Positions 41,266-49,907 of a DNA stretch of 64,000 nucleotides are shown one piece after another; positions within the stretch are counted from its first letter, which is position 1, and each line of letters begins with the position of its first letter. This DNA comes from Phycisphaerae bacterium (GTDB lineage: Bacteria > Planctomycetota > Phycisphaerae > FEN-1346 > JAACEH01), in assembly GCA_012729015.1 (NCBI GenBank), contig JAAYDY010000120.1:49840-113839 (forward strand), in the 5' to 3' direction. A program made the translations under genes and the position numbers. The notes beneath the pieces were generated by a model. It saw nothing but the letters and a program-made list of their open reading frames with translations. It made no database searches and had not been told where the DNA came from.

Positions 41266-44118
41266 TCATTCAGGCAGCGGCACGATGATCGGCGCGGGTC
41301 GGTAATCGTTGGTTCGGTCCTGCACCGGGGGCGGCGGGGCGGCCTCGGGGGTCGCCGGCGGCACAGGCGTCTCGGGCGACGGTGGCGGCTGCGGCGTCTG
41401 CGGCGGTTGGGCCACGGGTGGCGCTTCAGGCGCCGTTTCGGGCACAGGGGTCGCAGGCACATTCTCGGGAGCCGGCGCCGCCGGGGCATACGACGGCTGC
41501 ATGGTCGCCATGCCGTTGCCCGTCGGATACGTCGTCTGGGAGGCCGGGACGCCGCTCGGCGCCGGCGGCCGGGCGTTGCCCGACAGGTTCACCTGGCCGC
41601 CCTTGTCCAGTTGCTTTTCCATGGCCCGGCGGCGCAGGACTTCGTTGAGTCGCTTGGCCTCTGCCTTGGCCGCTTCCTCCGACAGGTCCGGGTCCAGTTC
41701 CTTGAGATCCTCTGGGAGAATCTCGCGGGCCTTCTTCGTCTCGTCGTAGAGGTCCTGGAACGTGATGTCGCGGATGATGCTGGCCTTGACGAACAGGTAG
41801 ATCGTGGACTTCACGTCCAGATTCTGACGGCGTTTGAACAACTCGCCGAGGAGCGGTATGTCGCCGATCAGCGGAATCTGCGTCTCGGTCCTGATCTTGC
41901 GTTTTCCGTGCAGCCCGCCGATGACGACCGTGCGCTGGTCGGGCACCGTGACACGGGTCTGGACCTCGCGGTTGGATCGCGGCGGCGGGACGTTGGTGCT
42001 GGCGGCATCGCCGGTGAAGCTCTGGACGGTGGCCGTGATGTCCAGCACGAGGAAGTTGCTTTCGCTGATGTGCGGCGTGATGGTAAGTGTGGTGCCGGCC
42101 TCGACGTACTCCTTGAACGACACGGCCGAGGTGGTGGTGGTCAGCGCGCTGAGCTCGGTGACGGGTTCCTCGTCCTTGCTCGTGATGTAGCCTTCCTGGT
42201 TGTCGTTGACCAGCAGGCGCGGCTTCGAGAGCACCTGCGTGTTGCTCTTGGTCTCGATGGCCCTCAGCAGGGCGGCGACGATGCCGTCGTCGACCCATGC
42301 CAGCGTGCCGCCGGCGCCGACGCTGCCCGGGAACAGCCGCAGGCCCGTCACCTCGTCGCGGACCGAATACCCGTAGTCGGTCGAGCCGAAGTGCCAGTCG
42401 TTGGCCGTGGCTTTGCCGATGATCTCCTGGAACTCCAGTTCCAGGCCCATGTCTTTGTCGTTGCGCTGGGTCACTTCGATGAGCGTGCACTCCAGGAGCA
42501 CCTGCGGGAGGCGTCGGTCCACCTGAGCCAGAATCTCGGTGATCTGTTCGTGCTGGGCGGGCGTGGCGCTGACCAGCAGCGAGTTGGTCGGCTCGAATGC
42601 GACGATGACCGGCGCGTCCTCGGCGCCGGGGATCGGCGCCTTGGTTCGCGGGTCGATGCCGCCGGATTCCATGACCTCCCGCAGGATGTCCGCTACGCCG
42701 GTCTGCGACGTGCCGCCGCCGGCCGACGTGTCGGTGCTGCTCGACACGGCCCGGTGCTCGAGCGTGTAGACGCGAATCTTGTCGAATTCCTCGGGCTTGA
42801 CGTCAATGCGGCTCAGGAGGCCCCGGATCGCCGTATGCTCTTCCGGTGTCGCACTGACCACGACCGTGTTGGTGTCGACCAGGACGGTCAGTCGGGGCAG
42901 GGCTCCCGTGCCGCCCAGGTCGCCGATCGCGGCTGTGATCACCTGCTGCGGCTGGCCGGAGCGCTGGGCTGTCGTGGTGCGTGTGGTGGTCCGACGCACG
43001 GGGGCCGCCGACGCGTTGAACTCCATGCCGCCGATTTTCAGCTCCTGGATGGCCTGGGCGACGTCCTCGGCCGACAGGTAGATCGGCCGATAGAGCTCGA
43101 TCACCTGGAGTTCCTTCCGCGGCACGTCGTAGATGTTGAGAATCTCCTCCAGCTTGTCCAGTTCGGTGGTCGCGCCGATGAGGACGAGGCGGTTGGTGCG
43201 CTCGTCCACGTCGATGAACGGCGCTTGATCCTGCTCGGCGGGAACCCGCTGCCAGACGATCCGCGTCGTGTTGCCGACGCGCTGAGGGGTCGGTACGGTG
43301 CGGGTCCGCGCCTGGCTCCGCGCGGCCAGGATGTTGTTCAGCTTCACGGCCATGTCCGGTGCGCGGGTGTACCGCAGCTCGATAATCCGGACCTCGACCT
43401 CCGAGGGTTTGACGTCGATGAGTTGGATCAGCGGCCGCAACTGGTCCAGCCGTTTGCGCGTCTCGACGATCTGGACGAGGCCGCGATCCGACAGCGGGAT
43501 GATCAGGCCGCTCTCGCTGATGAACGGGGTCAGGGCGTCCTGGATGTCCTTCGGGTCGGCGTACTGGAGCTGGATCGTCTCGGTGACGATGCTCTCGCCG
43601 GTGACCTCGCCGGCCGGCTCGTTGGGCGGCAGCAGGCGGGCCCACTGCCGGGCATTGGCCGTCGGCACGATCAGAATCCAGTCGCTGTTGGGCAGCCGGA
43701 TCATGCTGAAGCCGACGACGTTGAGGCTGTTCTCGAGGAGGTCGTACAACTCGCCGACGCGGACCTTCTGGTTGGGCCGGATCGTGATCGGCCCGGTCAG
43801 GTTGTTGTTGTAGATGAACTTCAGGTGGAGCTTCTGTCCGACGTACTCGACGAAGACGCGGACATCCATGTTGTCCGGCAACGACAGCTCAAGCACCTCG
43901 TCCGGGTTGACCGGCGTCTCGGCAGCCGGGGCCGCGGGCTGGCCGGCCGGTTGCGCGGCTGGGGTTGTCGCAGTCGGCTGGGCCGGCGGCTCTTCGTCGA
44001 TGGGCGGCTCCTGGGACCAGGCCGTTGCGGCCGGGGCGGTCGCCAGGACAGCGCCGATGGCCAGCAGGAGGAACGCCTTGACAAGGCTGCGCGGGAACAA
44101 TAAGCTCTGCTCTACCAT
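41266..44118 (-). CDS. gspD: Outer-membrane secretin GspD
   Basis: 950 residues: signal peptide (~1-35), Pro/Ala-rich linker, N0 domain (LSLPDNMDVRVFVEYVGQKL), three to four N1-N3 repeats, the secretin domain (VPDQRTVVIGGLHG, IPLIGDIPLLGELFK) and a ~90-residue Pro-rich C-terminal tail. It is larger than typical GspD (~650) because of long linkers and extra N-domain sequence. Its ATG overlaps, head to head, a possible plus-strand ATG at 44117. Confidence 0.94.
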   Translation of the reverse strand: MVEQSLLFPRSLVKAFLLLAIGAVLATAPAATAWSQEPPIDEEPPAQPTATTPAAQPAGQPAAPAAETPVNPDEVLELSLPDNMDVRVFVEYVGQKLHLKFIYNNNLTGPITIRPNQKVRVGELYDLLENSLNVVGFSMIRLPNSDWILIVPTANARQWARLLPPNEPAGEVTGESIVTETIQLQYADPKDIQDALTPFISESGLIIPLSDRGLVQIVETRKRLDQLRPLIQLIDVKPSEVEVRIIELRYTRAPDMAVKLNNILAARSQARTRTVPTPQRVGNTTRIVWQRVPAEQDQAPFIDVDERTNRLVLIGATTELDKLEEILNIYDVPRKELQVIELYRPIYLSAEDVAQAIQELKIGGMEFNASAAPVRRTTTRTTTAQRSGQPQQVITAAIGDLGGTGALPRLTVLVDTNTVVVSATPEEHTAIRGLLSRIDVKPEEFDKIRVYTLEHRAVSSSTDTSAGGGTSQTGVADILREVMESGGIDPRTKAPIPGAEDAPVIVAFEPTNSLLVSATPAQHEQITEILAQVDRRLPQVLLECTLIEVTQRNDKDMGLELEFQEIIGKATANDWHFGSTDYGYSVRDEVTGLRLFPGSVGAGGTLAWVDDGIVAALLRAIETKSNTQVLSKPRLLVNDNQEGYITSKDEEPVTELSALTTTTSAVSFKEYVEAGTTLTITPHISESNFLVLDITATVQSFTGDAASTNVPPPRSNREVQTRVTVPDQRTVVIGGLHGKRKIRTETQIPLIGDIPLLGELFKRRQNLDVKSTIYLFVKASIIRDITFQDLYDETKKAREILPEDLKELDPDLSEEAAKAEAKRLNEVLRRRAMEKQLDKGGQVNLSGNARPPAPSGVPASQTTYPTGNGMATMQPSYAPAAPAPENVPATPVPETAPEAPPVAQPPQTPQPPPSPETPVPPATPEAAPPPPVQDRTNDYRPAPIIVPLPE

Positions 44119-44146
44119 GATATGCACCTTTTCCACGAAATGTGCC

Positions 44147-44596
44147 ATGTTGGCCTTGTTGCCTGTGCTGCTTGTCGCCCAGCCGGGTTGCCGAAGCGAG
44201 TCGCTCGCGTCGTCGCAGCCCGCGGTCCGGTCCGAATCTCCCACGGCGACCATGCTGCGCTCGCGCACCGACCAGGTGCTCCGCGACATCGCCGTGGGCA
44301 ACTTCCGGCAGTTGGCCCAGTACTACGCCCCGGGCGCCGACGTGAACCTCCGCGGCGAAATCGAACACCACCTCGGCGGCCCACTCGGCAACGTCAACCT
44401 TTACAGCTGGACGGCCGCCGCCATCGGCATCGAACTGTCCGAGGACGGGCGTCACGCCCGCACGGGCGTTGAAGTCATCCTTCAGGGGCCCCGAAACGAA
44501 CTCTACAAGAAGGGCGTCCTGTTCGCCTGGTCTCGGTCCGACGACACCCGGGAGATGACCTTCTACCTGCTGCCACACGCTGCTGCCACGCCCTGA
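44147..44596 (+). CDS. Small lipoprotein-like NTF2/SnoaL-type protein
   Basis: 149 residues, divergent from gspD and convergent with the GspC-like gene. Hydrophobic N-terminus MLALLPVLLVAQPGCRSES with a Cys at a lipobox-like site, although QPGC is not canonical. The rest (TDQVLRDIAVGNFRQLAQYY, NLYSWTAAAIGIELSEDG) has the feel of an NTF2-like fold. No clear ribosome site; ATG 44117 would overlap gspD. It sits inside the secretion cluster and could be an accessory or pilotin-like factor, but this is speculative. Confidence 0.55.
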   Translation: MLALLPVLLVAQPGCRSESLASSQPAVRSESPTATMLRSRTDQVLRDIAVGNFRQLAQYYAPGADVNLRGEIEHHLGGPLGNVNLYSWTAAAIGIELSEDGRHARTGVEVILQGPRNELYKKGVLFAWSRSDDTREMTFYLLPHAAATP

Positions 44597-44636
44597 TCGT
44601 GCCGCTGCAGCAGCCTTCGTCGGCACGGGATGATCC

Positions 44637-45389
44637 CTATTGCTGCTGTCCGTTGGCGTTCTGTCTGGCCTGATTGGCTTCGCGAGCCCTTCGCAGACGT
44701 TCCTGCCAATAGGACGGGTCCACCGCGCCGCGGTTGGTCGAGGTCGGTCGAACGGTGCGACTCATCACCGGGGCGCGCGTGCCGGACGATGCCGAAGGGG
44801 TCGGCTGCGCGCCGCTCGGGTTCTCGACGATCTGGGCGGTGCTGGCCGTCGCGGCGCCTGCCGTGGTCGCCACGCCGGCGGGGCGTGCTGCCGGCCGCAC
44901 CGTTTTGGCGACGGTCTCGCCCTGGACCAGCGTGACCGACTGCCCGCCGAACGACACCGCCACCTTGTTGCCGACCAGTGCCATGACCTCGATGTCGTCG
45001 CGCTTCTTGCCCTTGTGCCACCAACCCTGTGCGCCCGTTCTCTCGTCCTGAAGAAGGACGCTGAAGTCCCCCGAGGCCGGATCGGCGATCCATCCGATGA
45101 ACCGTTGCCCGTTGTACGACGGCTTGGCGTTCGGATCGACCTGGAACTGCTGCGGCTCGTCCTCTTTGACCGGGTCCACGCGGTCCTGCCAACTGGCCAT
45201 GCTCCGATCGACCGACACCGCGGGGCCGGCGGCCGCCTTGGGCCGTTCCGGCGTGTATTCCAGCGTTACCGGCTCCTCAACGACGCTGCCGTAGACCATG
45301 ACGCCGACCAGCCCGAGCAGCACCAGCGACAGCAGGCCGATCGAGGTGCTCAGCAGCTTGAAGAGAGTTGAACTGCGAACCCGGATCAT
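44637..45389 (-). CDS. GspC-like inner-membrane protein at the head of the type II cluster
   Basis: 250 residues: short cytoplasmic end, one membrane helix (~13-35), a linker, then a small beta-rich homology-region-like domain (FIGWIADPASGDFSVLLQDE, DDIEVMALVGNKVAVSFGGQ) and a disordered C-terminal tail. The order (before gspD, same strand) and topology match GspC, which links the inner platform to the secretin; the PDZ domain of proteobacterial GspC is missing. Ribosome site GGGAGG. Confidence 0.6.
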   Translation of the reverse strand: MIRVRSSTLFKLLSTSIGLLSLVLLGLVGVMVYGSVVEEPVTLEYTPERPKAAAGPAVSVDRSMASWQDRVDPVKEDEPQQFQVDPNAKPSYNGQRFIGWIADPASGDFSVLLQDERTGAQGWWHKGKKRDDIEVMALVGNKVAVSFGGQSVTLVQGETVAKTVRPAARPAGVATTAGAATASTAQIVENPSGAQPTPSASSGTRAPVMSRTVRPTSTNRGAVDPSYWQERLRRAREANQARQNANGQQQ

Positions 45390-45628
45390 GGCATTTCCTC
45401 CCGCCTGGTCCCGTTGCTCCTACAGGGTAATACGAGCACGGGGCGCCTTTTTGTGAAAGCTGTCGGGACAAAATCGCCAGGTCGTGGGCTCTGCACGGAT
45501 AGCCCCTCCCCGGCGCAACACCGTTGCCGCAGCCCCCCATAGAGGCGCAGCATACCCCTGAAGAACCCGGAATTCAACGGATTATTGCATCGAACAGTCG
45601 TTGCGACGCAAATTGACCTCCGGACGCC

Positions 45629-46150
45629 TCAGAGCGCCTTGACCGACCCGATCTGCCGCGCGGGGACCCCGGCCATGATGGCATAGTCGGGCGTGTCCTT
45701 GGTGACGACGGCTCCGGCAGCCACGAGATTGGCCTTGCCGACGCGGACCCCGGCCGTCACGACCACCCCGGCCGCCAGCCACGTGCCGCGACCGATCACG
45801 ATGACCCCCCGCTTGTGGCTGGCCGAGAAATCCTCTTTCTCCGGGTCAAACTGATGGTCGCCTGCGGTGAGCGAACAATGGGGCCCGATCATGACGTTGT
45901 CTTCCAGGGTGATGTCACCGCCGCCGATGTACGTCCACAGGCCGATGTAGACGTTGTCGCCGCAGACCAGCTTGCCGCCCCAGGGAATCGTCGCCCCGGG
46001 CGCGAGCCTCAGCCGTGTGCCGCACGACTTCAACTGGCAGCGGACCAGCTCGCCGCGTCGCAGGTTGTCCTCGTCGGTGTTGGTGAAGAGGATGTACCGG
46101 TCGATCTGGTCGCGAATCGCCGGGTCCAGTTGCTCACGCGGATGCGTCAT
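45629..46150 (-). CDS. Hexapeptide-repeat acyltransferase
   Basis: 173 residues with left-handed beta-helix repeats (LVCGDNVYIGLWTYIGGGDI, IGPHCSLTAGDHQFDPE, GRGTWLAAGVVVTAGVRVG) and the end VVTKDTPDYAIMAGVPARQI, typical of maltose/galactoside O-acetyltransferase-like enzymes. The acetyl-CoA site His is in GDHQFD. Substrate unknown, probably a sugar. The ATG at 46150 with AGGAGA overlaps the upstream gene by 17 nt, so the two form an operon. Confidence 0.85.
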   Translation of the reverse strand: MTHPREQLDPAIRDQIDRYILFTNTDEDNLRRGELVRCQLKSCGTRLRLAPGATIPWGGKLVCGDNVYIGLWTYIGGGDITLEDNVMIGPHCSLTAGDHQFDPEKEDFSASHKRGVIVIGRGTWLAAGVVVTAGVRVGKANLVAAGAVVTKDTPDYAIMAGVPARQIGSVKAL

Positions 46151-47300
46151 GGTCGGCTCTCCTGGCATAAAGGACAATCAGGGCCAGATCGCTGACACCC
46201 CAGATCTGGCGCAATTCGTCGGAAATCTCCCCGTGGCGGCGCTCGCCCACGGCGTCGCGCAGCAACCCGGTCGGGCGGTCCACCATCGTCCGGGCCACCC
46301 GTTCCAGCCGCCGCCGTCCGGCCGCCGTCAGGTCGTACACGTCGTGCAGGGCCGCGGCCGCCGACGGCAGCATCAGCACTTGTGTGTCCTGGAAATCCTT
46401 CCGCGACTCGCGCGACCAGTCGAGGTCGCCCTCGGCGTTCACCAGCGGCTCGAGCGTCCGCAGGCTCTCGGCCAGGACGCGGCCAAGGGCCTCCGTAGGC
46501 CGGGCGCGGTAGAGCGGCTCCAGGTACAGGGCCGTCATGGCCTGGTAGAACAGCGTCTCCGGCGTGTGGACCTCGCGCGTGCCGAGCCACTCGATGTACA
46601 CCCACCAGCCCGGCACGTGGCGGCCGAAACTCGCGACCATGTTCGCCTCGAAGGCCGCCGCCCGATCCGCCAGGTCCGGTTGTCCGAGGATCGTGGCTGC
46701 GCGGCAGAAGGCTGTGGCCGCCAATGCGTTACCGTTCAGCACGTCGATCTTCGTGTAGTCGGCTGTCCGCCGATCCTCGGGGTGCTCGGGGTCGCCGGCC
46801 CGTTTCTGGATGATTCCCGGGTGCGACGGCTGCTCCATCGTCTTCAGGTACGCGATCGCACGCTCGGTGGACCGCTGGATGCCCGCGCGCACGTCATGCG
46901 GCAGGTCGGGCACGAGCGTCCAGTACCAGTAATAGGTGTCGAGCACCGTGCCCAGGTCCACCTGGTCGATCTCGTGCTGGCCGTAGTTCCAGACGAAATG
47001 TCCCTGCGGGGCCTGCCGTGTGAAAGCGTGCCGCAACAGCGACAGGCCCGTGTCGAGCCGGTCCGCGCGGCCGGATTCCAGGTAGCCGGTCAGGTACCCC
47101 AGGGCCACGTCGCACGTCAGGCGACTGGACGGCGGCGTGTCGGCCGACACGGGCAGCCGCGGCAGGGGGGGCAAGGCCCCGTACGGCAGCCAGGCCCTGC
47201 GGCCGTCGCGAGCGATCCGCGGATCGAGGTGGGCGAGCAGCCCGTCGAGGATCGGCGCCGCCGTCTGCCGCATCGCTCGCAGGTTGTCCAGCGTTGTCAT
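46134..47300 (-). CDS. Predicted alpha/alpha-barrel carbohydrate-active protein
   Basis: 388 residues, no signal peptide. Regular amphipathic helices with aromatic-rich turns (HFVWNYGQHEIDQVDLGTVL, TYYWYWTLVP, GWWVYIEWLG) suggest an (alpha/alpha) toroid as in glucuronyl epimerases or lyases. I do not recognise a named family and catalytic residues cannot be assigned. Upstream promoter TTGTCA-N16-GATAAT; GGAAGGAG ribosome site. Operon with the acyltransferase and divergent from the debranching-enzyme gene, so a role in sugar or glycan metabolism is reasonable. Confidence 0.6.
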   Translation of the reverse strand: MTTLDNLRAMRQTAAPILDGLLAHLDPRIARDGRRAWLPYGALPPLPRLPVSADTPPSSRLTCDVALGYLTGYLESGRADRLDTGLSLLRHAFTRQAPQGHFVWNYGQHEIDQVDLGTVLDTYYWYWTLVPDLPHDVRAGIQRSTERAIAYLKTMEQPSHPGIIQKRAGDPEHPEDRRTADYTKIDVLNGNALAATAFCRAATILGQPDLADRAAAFEANMVASFGRHVPGWWVYIEWLGTREVHTPETLFYQAMTALYLEPLYRARPTEALGRVLAESLRTLEPLVNAEGDLDWSRESRKDFQDTQVLMLPSAAAALHDVYDLTAAGRRRLERVARTMVDRPTGLLRDAVGERRHGEISDELRQIWGVSDLALIVLYARRADHDASA

Positions 47301-47341
47301 GGTCTCTCCTTCCAGTGCCGCACGCGATGGCGACGAACCTC

Positions 47342-47369
47342 ATTATCGTTTCTGATGTCGTCGTGACAA
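47342..47369 (-). promoter_or_regulatory. Promoter for the alpha/alpha-barrel gene
   Basis: Minus-strand TTGTCA (47369-47364), 16 nt, GATAAT (47347-47342); each hexamer has one mismatch. It lies just outside the hairpin element. Confidence 0.6.
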
Positions 47370-47393
47370 GAGGCTATGCCCCAGACTAATACC

Positions 47394-47540
47394 ACAACGC
47401 TACATCGTGGCATGGGCATCCTGCCCATGCGTCCCACGGGCATCTTGCCCGTGGGCGAACGGCGTCTTGCAGGGCCAGGATGGCCCTGCGACTCACGGGC
47501 AGGATGCCCGTGCCACGGTGAAAAGGCCTCATAGCGTTGT
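47394..47540. mobile_element. MITE-like element made of four hairpins
   Basis: 147 bp bounded by ACAACGCTA (47394-47402) and its reverse complement TAGCGTTGT (47532-47540), with ACTAAT on both sides (47385-47390 and 47544-47549) as in a target duplication. Inside the ends, CGTGGCA (47406) and TGCCACG (47511) form a second inverted pair. Between them stand four perfect hairpins with 3-nt loops: 47411-47429, 47433-47455, 47469-47489 and 47494-47512. No coding capacity. With the ~110 nt on each side it fills the 371-nt gap 47301-47671. Confidence 0.7.
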
Positions 47541-47566
47541 AGCACTAATCGCCTCGGACTAATCGC

Positions 47567-47596
47567 TTGCCGCCGTGCGGGCATCGGGCTTATACT
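47567..47596 (+). promoter_or_regulatory. Promoter for the debranching-enzyme gene
   Basis: TTGCCG (47567-47572), 18 nt, TATACT (47591-47596), about 75 nt before the start. Confidence 0.5.
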
Positions 47597-47671
47597 GACC
47601 GTCGTCGGCGATCCTCGCGGCCGCGAGGCCGCGAGAGTCCGGCATTCCCACTGTCGCCAGGAGCTGCCGCT

Positions 47672-49711
47672 ATGGGAAAGTCCTTGCTCCGACACGAGTC
47701 AGCAGACCCTTCGACCTCGCATCCTACGGGAGGCAGCCGCCTGATGTGGACCTATGTCGCCGGCCACGAAGCCTTGCAGGATGTCCAGTGGGCCCTGGAC
47801 CGCGAGTACCTCCTGACGAACGGTCTGGGCGGCTATTCGTCGAGCAGCCTTCTCGGGTGCGACACGCGGCGGTACCACGGGCTGCTGGTGGCGGCCCTGA
47901 AGCCGCCGCTGGACCGGCGCGTCCTGTTGAGTCACCTCGACGAGATTCTTGTGCTCGCCGACCAGCGTCACAGCCTCAGCACGGTCGAGTACGGCGACGG
48001 ATTCTTCCCCGCCGGCTACGCGCTGCTCGAGGAGTTCCGCCTCGATCCGCTGCCGACGTGGCGATGGCGCGTCGGCGACGTTCAGTTGACCAAGCGTCTG
48101 GTCATGGTCCATGGGCAGAACTGCGTGCTGATTCAGTATGCGGCCTCGGGGCCGCTGAGTGAGGCCCGGCTGATCCTGTCGCCGTTTGTCGCGATGCGGG
48201 ACTTTCATCATCTGGGGCACGAGCGGCGGGACCTGGCTCCCGACCTGAGCGGCGCGGCCATCGGATTCCGCCTGCCGATCGACGAAGGACGTTTCCTCTA
48301 CATTCACGCCACCGACGGGCAGGCCGAGCTTGCCCCGATCTGGTACAACCGGCTCCATCGCCGCCAGGAAGCCGTGCGCGGGCAGGATTACCTGGAGGAC
48401 GTGCTGCGCGTCGGTGCATTGACGGTGGACCTGTCGGCGTCGCCGTCGGTGACCGTGACGGCCAACGTCAGTTCGTCGCAGGAGCCGGTGACGTTCGCCG
48501 AGGCCCGCGAGGGGGAACTGGAGCGCCGTCGGGAGCTGATCGGCCTGGCCACTCCGCGCGACCTGCGCGAGCAGGCCCTTGTGATTGCCGCCGATCAGTT
48601 CCTGGTCCAGCGCGGCCAGGGCGACGAGCAGCCCGTCAGCATTCTGGCGGGCTACCCGTGGTTCGCCGACTGGGGCCGCGACGCCATGATCGCCCTCCGG
48701 GGCCTGTGCATCGAGACGGGGCGGCTGGACCTGGCCTGCGAGGTGCTGTCGCTGTTCGCCGGGCTGGTCAACGAGGGGATGCTGCCCAACCGCTTCGAGG
48801 ACTCGGGTGACCAGGTGTCGTACAACTCGGTCGATTCGGCGCTGTGGTTCATCCAGGCGGCCGAGGCCCTGATCCGCGAGACGCGGTACCGCGACTTCCT
48901 GCGCGACACGCTGTGGCCCGCGGCGGCCGAGATCATCGACCGGTACTATCGCGGCACGCGATTCAACATCCACGCCGACACCGACGGCCTGATCGTGGCC
49001 GGTGACGCGGGAACGCAGTTGACGTGGATGGACGCCAAGTGCGGCGACACGGTGTTCACGCCGCGCTGGGGCAAGGCTGTGGAGATCAATGCGCTGTGGG
49101 TGTCGGCGCTGCACGTGGCGGCCGAGTGGGCCCATTGGCTGGGTCTGCCGCCGCCGGACGCCGTGCGCCACCGCCAGGACATCGCCGAGGCCTTCCGTCG
49201 TGTCTTCTGGAATCCGTCGCTGGGGTGCCTCTACGACTGCGTCAACGAACGCGGCGCCGACGCGACGATCCGGCCCAACCAGTTGTTCGCCGTGGCGCTG
49301 CCCCACGCGCCGGTGACGGGCGAGCAGGGACGGCAGGTGGTGGACGTGGTTCGCCGCAAGTTGCTGACACCCTTCGGGTTGCGGACCCTCCCGCAGGACG
49401 CCCCAAACTACCGCGGGCACTACGCCGGCGGCTGGTTCGAACGCGATGGGGCCTACCACCAGGGTACGGCCTGGGCCTGGCTGCTGGGGGCCTACGTCGA
49501 TGCCCTTATGGCCACGGCCGAGGCGCCGTCGGTGGCGCGGGACGAGGCCCAGCAACTGGTCGATGCCGCCCTGGGCAACCTGGACGATGGAGCGCTGGGG
49601 TCCATCAACGAGATTTTCGACGGCGACGCGCCGCACACGCCGCGCGGATGCGTCGCCCAGGCCTGGAGTGTCGCCGAACTCCTGCGAGTCAAACGCGCCT
49701 ATGAACTCTAG
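47672..49711 (+). CDS. Amylo-alpha-1,6-glucosidase (glycogen debranching type)
   Basis: 679 residues from ATG 47672 (AGGAG 8 nt upstream); ATG 47744 behind GGAGG is the alternative and begins right at the GDE N-terminal domain. N-terminal beta domain (REYLLTNGLGGYSSSSLLG, DTRRYHGLL) and C-terminal (alpha/alpha)6 barrel with ILAGYPWFADWGRDAMIAL, NRFEDSGDQVSYNSVDSALW, DGLIVAGDAGTQLTWMDAK and PNQLFAVALP. It removes alpha-1,6 branch glucosyl units of glycogen. No signal peptide. C-ending codons dominate. Confidence 0.93.
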   Translation: MGKSLLRHESADPSTSHPTGGSRLMWTYVAGHEALQDVQWALDREYLLTNGLGGYSSSSLLGCDTRRYHGLLVAALKPPLDRRVLLSHLDEILVLADQRHSLSTVEYGDGFFPAGYALLEEFRLDPLPTWRWRVGDVQLTKRLVMVHGQNCVLIQYAASGPLSEARLILSPFVAMRDFHHLGHERRDLAPDLSGAAIGFRLPIDEGRFLYIHATDGQAELAPIWYNRLHRRQEAVRGQDYLEDVLRVGALTVDLSASPSVTVTANVSSSQEPVTFAEAREGELERRRELIGLATPRDLREQALVIAADQFLVQRGQGDEQPVSILAGYPWFADWGRDAMIALRGLCIETGRLDLACEVLSLFAGLVNEGMLPNRFEDSGDQVSYNSVDSALWFIQAAEALIRETRYRDFLRDTLWPAAAEIIDRYYRGTRFNIHADTDGLIVAGDAGTQLTWMDAKCGDTVFTPRWGKAVEINALWVSALHVAAEWAHWLGLPPPDAVRHRQDIAEAFRRVFWNPSLGCLYDCVNERGADATIRPNQLFAVALPHAPVTGEQGRQVVDVVRRKLLTPFGLRTLPQDAPNYRGHYAGGWFERDGAYHQGTAWAWLLGAYVDALMATAEAPSVARDEAQQLVDAALGNLDDGALGSINEIFDGDAPHTPRGCVAQAWSVAELLRVKRAYEL

Positions 49712-49737
49712 GCTTTGTCTGAGAACCCATTCCGGCT

Positions 49738-49849
49738 GTGGCACGGGCATCTTGCCCGTGTGTGGCAGGGCCATCCTGGCCCTGCTTTCCGTTCTCCTTT
49801 CATGGGCAGGATGTCCGTGGTATTCATGGGCACGATGCCTATGCCACGG
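49738..49849. repeat. Second locus of the hairpin repeat family
   Basis: GTGGCACG at 49738 and TGCCACGG at 49842-49849 bound two perfect hairpins (CACGGGCA-TCT-TGCCCGTG at 49742-49760; GCAGGGCCA-TCC-TGGCCCTGC at 49765-49785) and two decayed ones (CATGGGCAGGATGTCCGTG; CATGGGCACGATGCCTATG). Same stem sequences as at 47.4 kb, but the outer ACAACGCTA ends are missing. Confidence 0.75.
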
Positions 49850-49907
49850 TTTACAGGCAGAGCCCGATGCCGGGCGTGATTCCGGTGCGAAACGGGTCGG
49901 CCGCCTG

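Noticed and set aside
39637..44103. A 1488-codon open frame antisense to gspE and gspD
   Set aside because: It mirrors the high-GC coding of the real genes, has an odd His/Asp/Gly/Leu-rich composition and no domain; the opposite strand has clear GspD and GspE motifs.
43889..44626. A 245-codon minus-strand frame opposite the small lipoprotein gene
   Set aside because: No start context, composition typical of antisense frames; the plus-strand frame has a plausible signal and fold.
47394..47540. A CRISPR-like array
   Set aside because: The repeats are palindromes of differing sequence without regular spacers; it fits a hairpin element instead.
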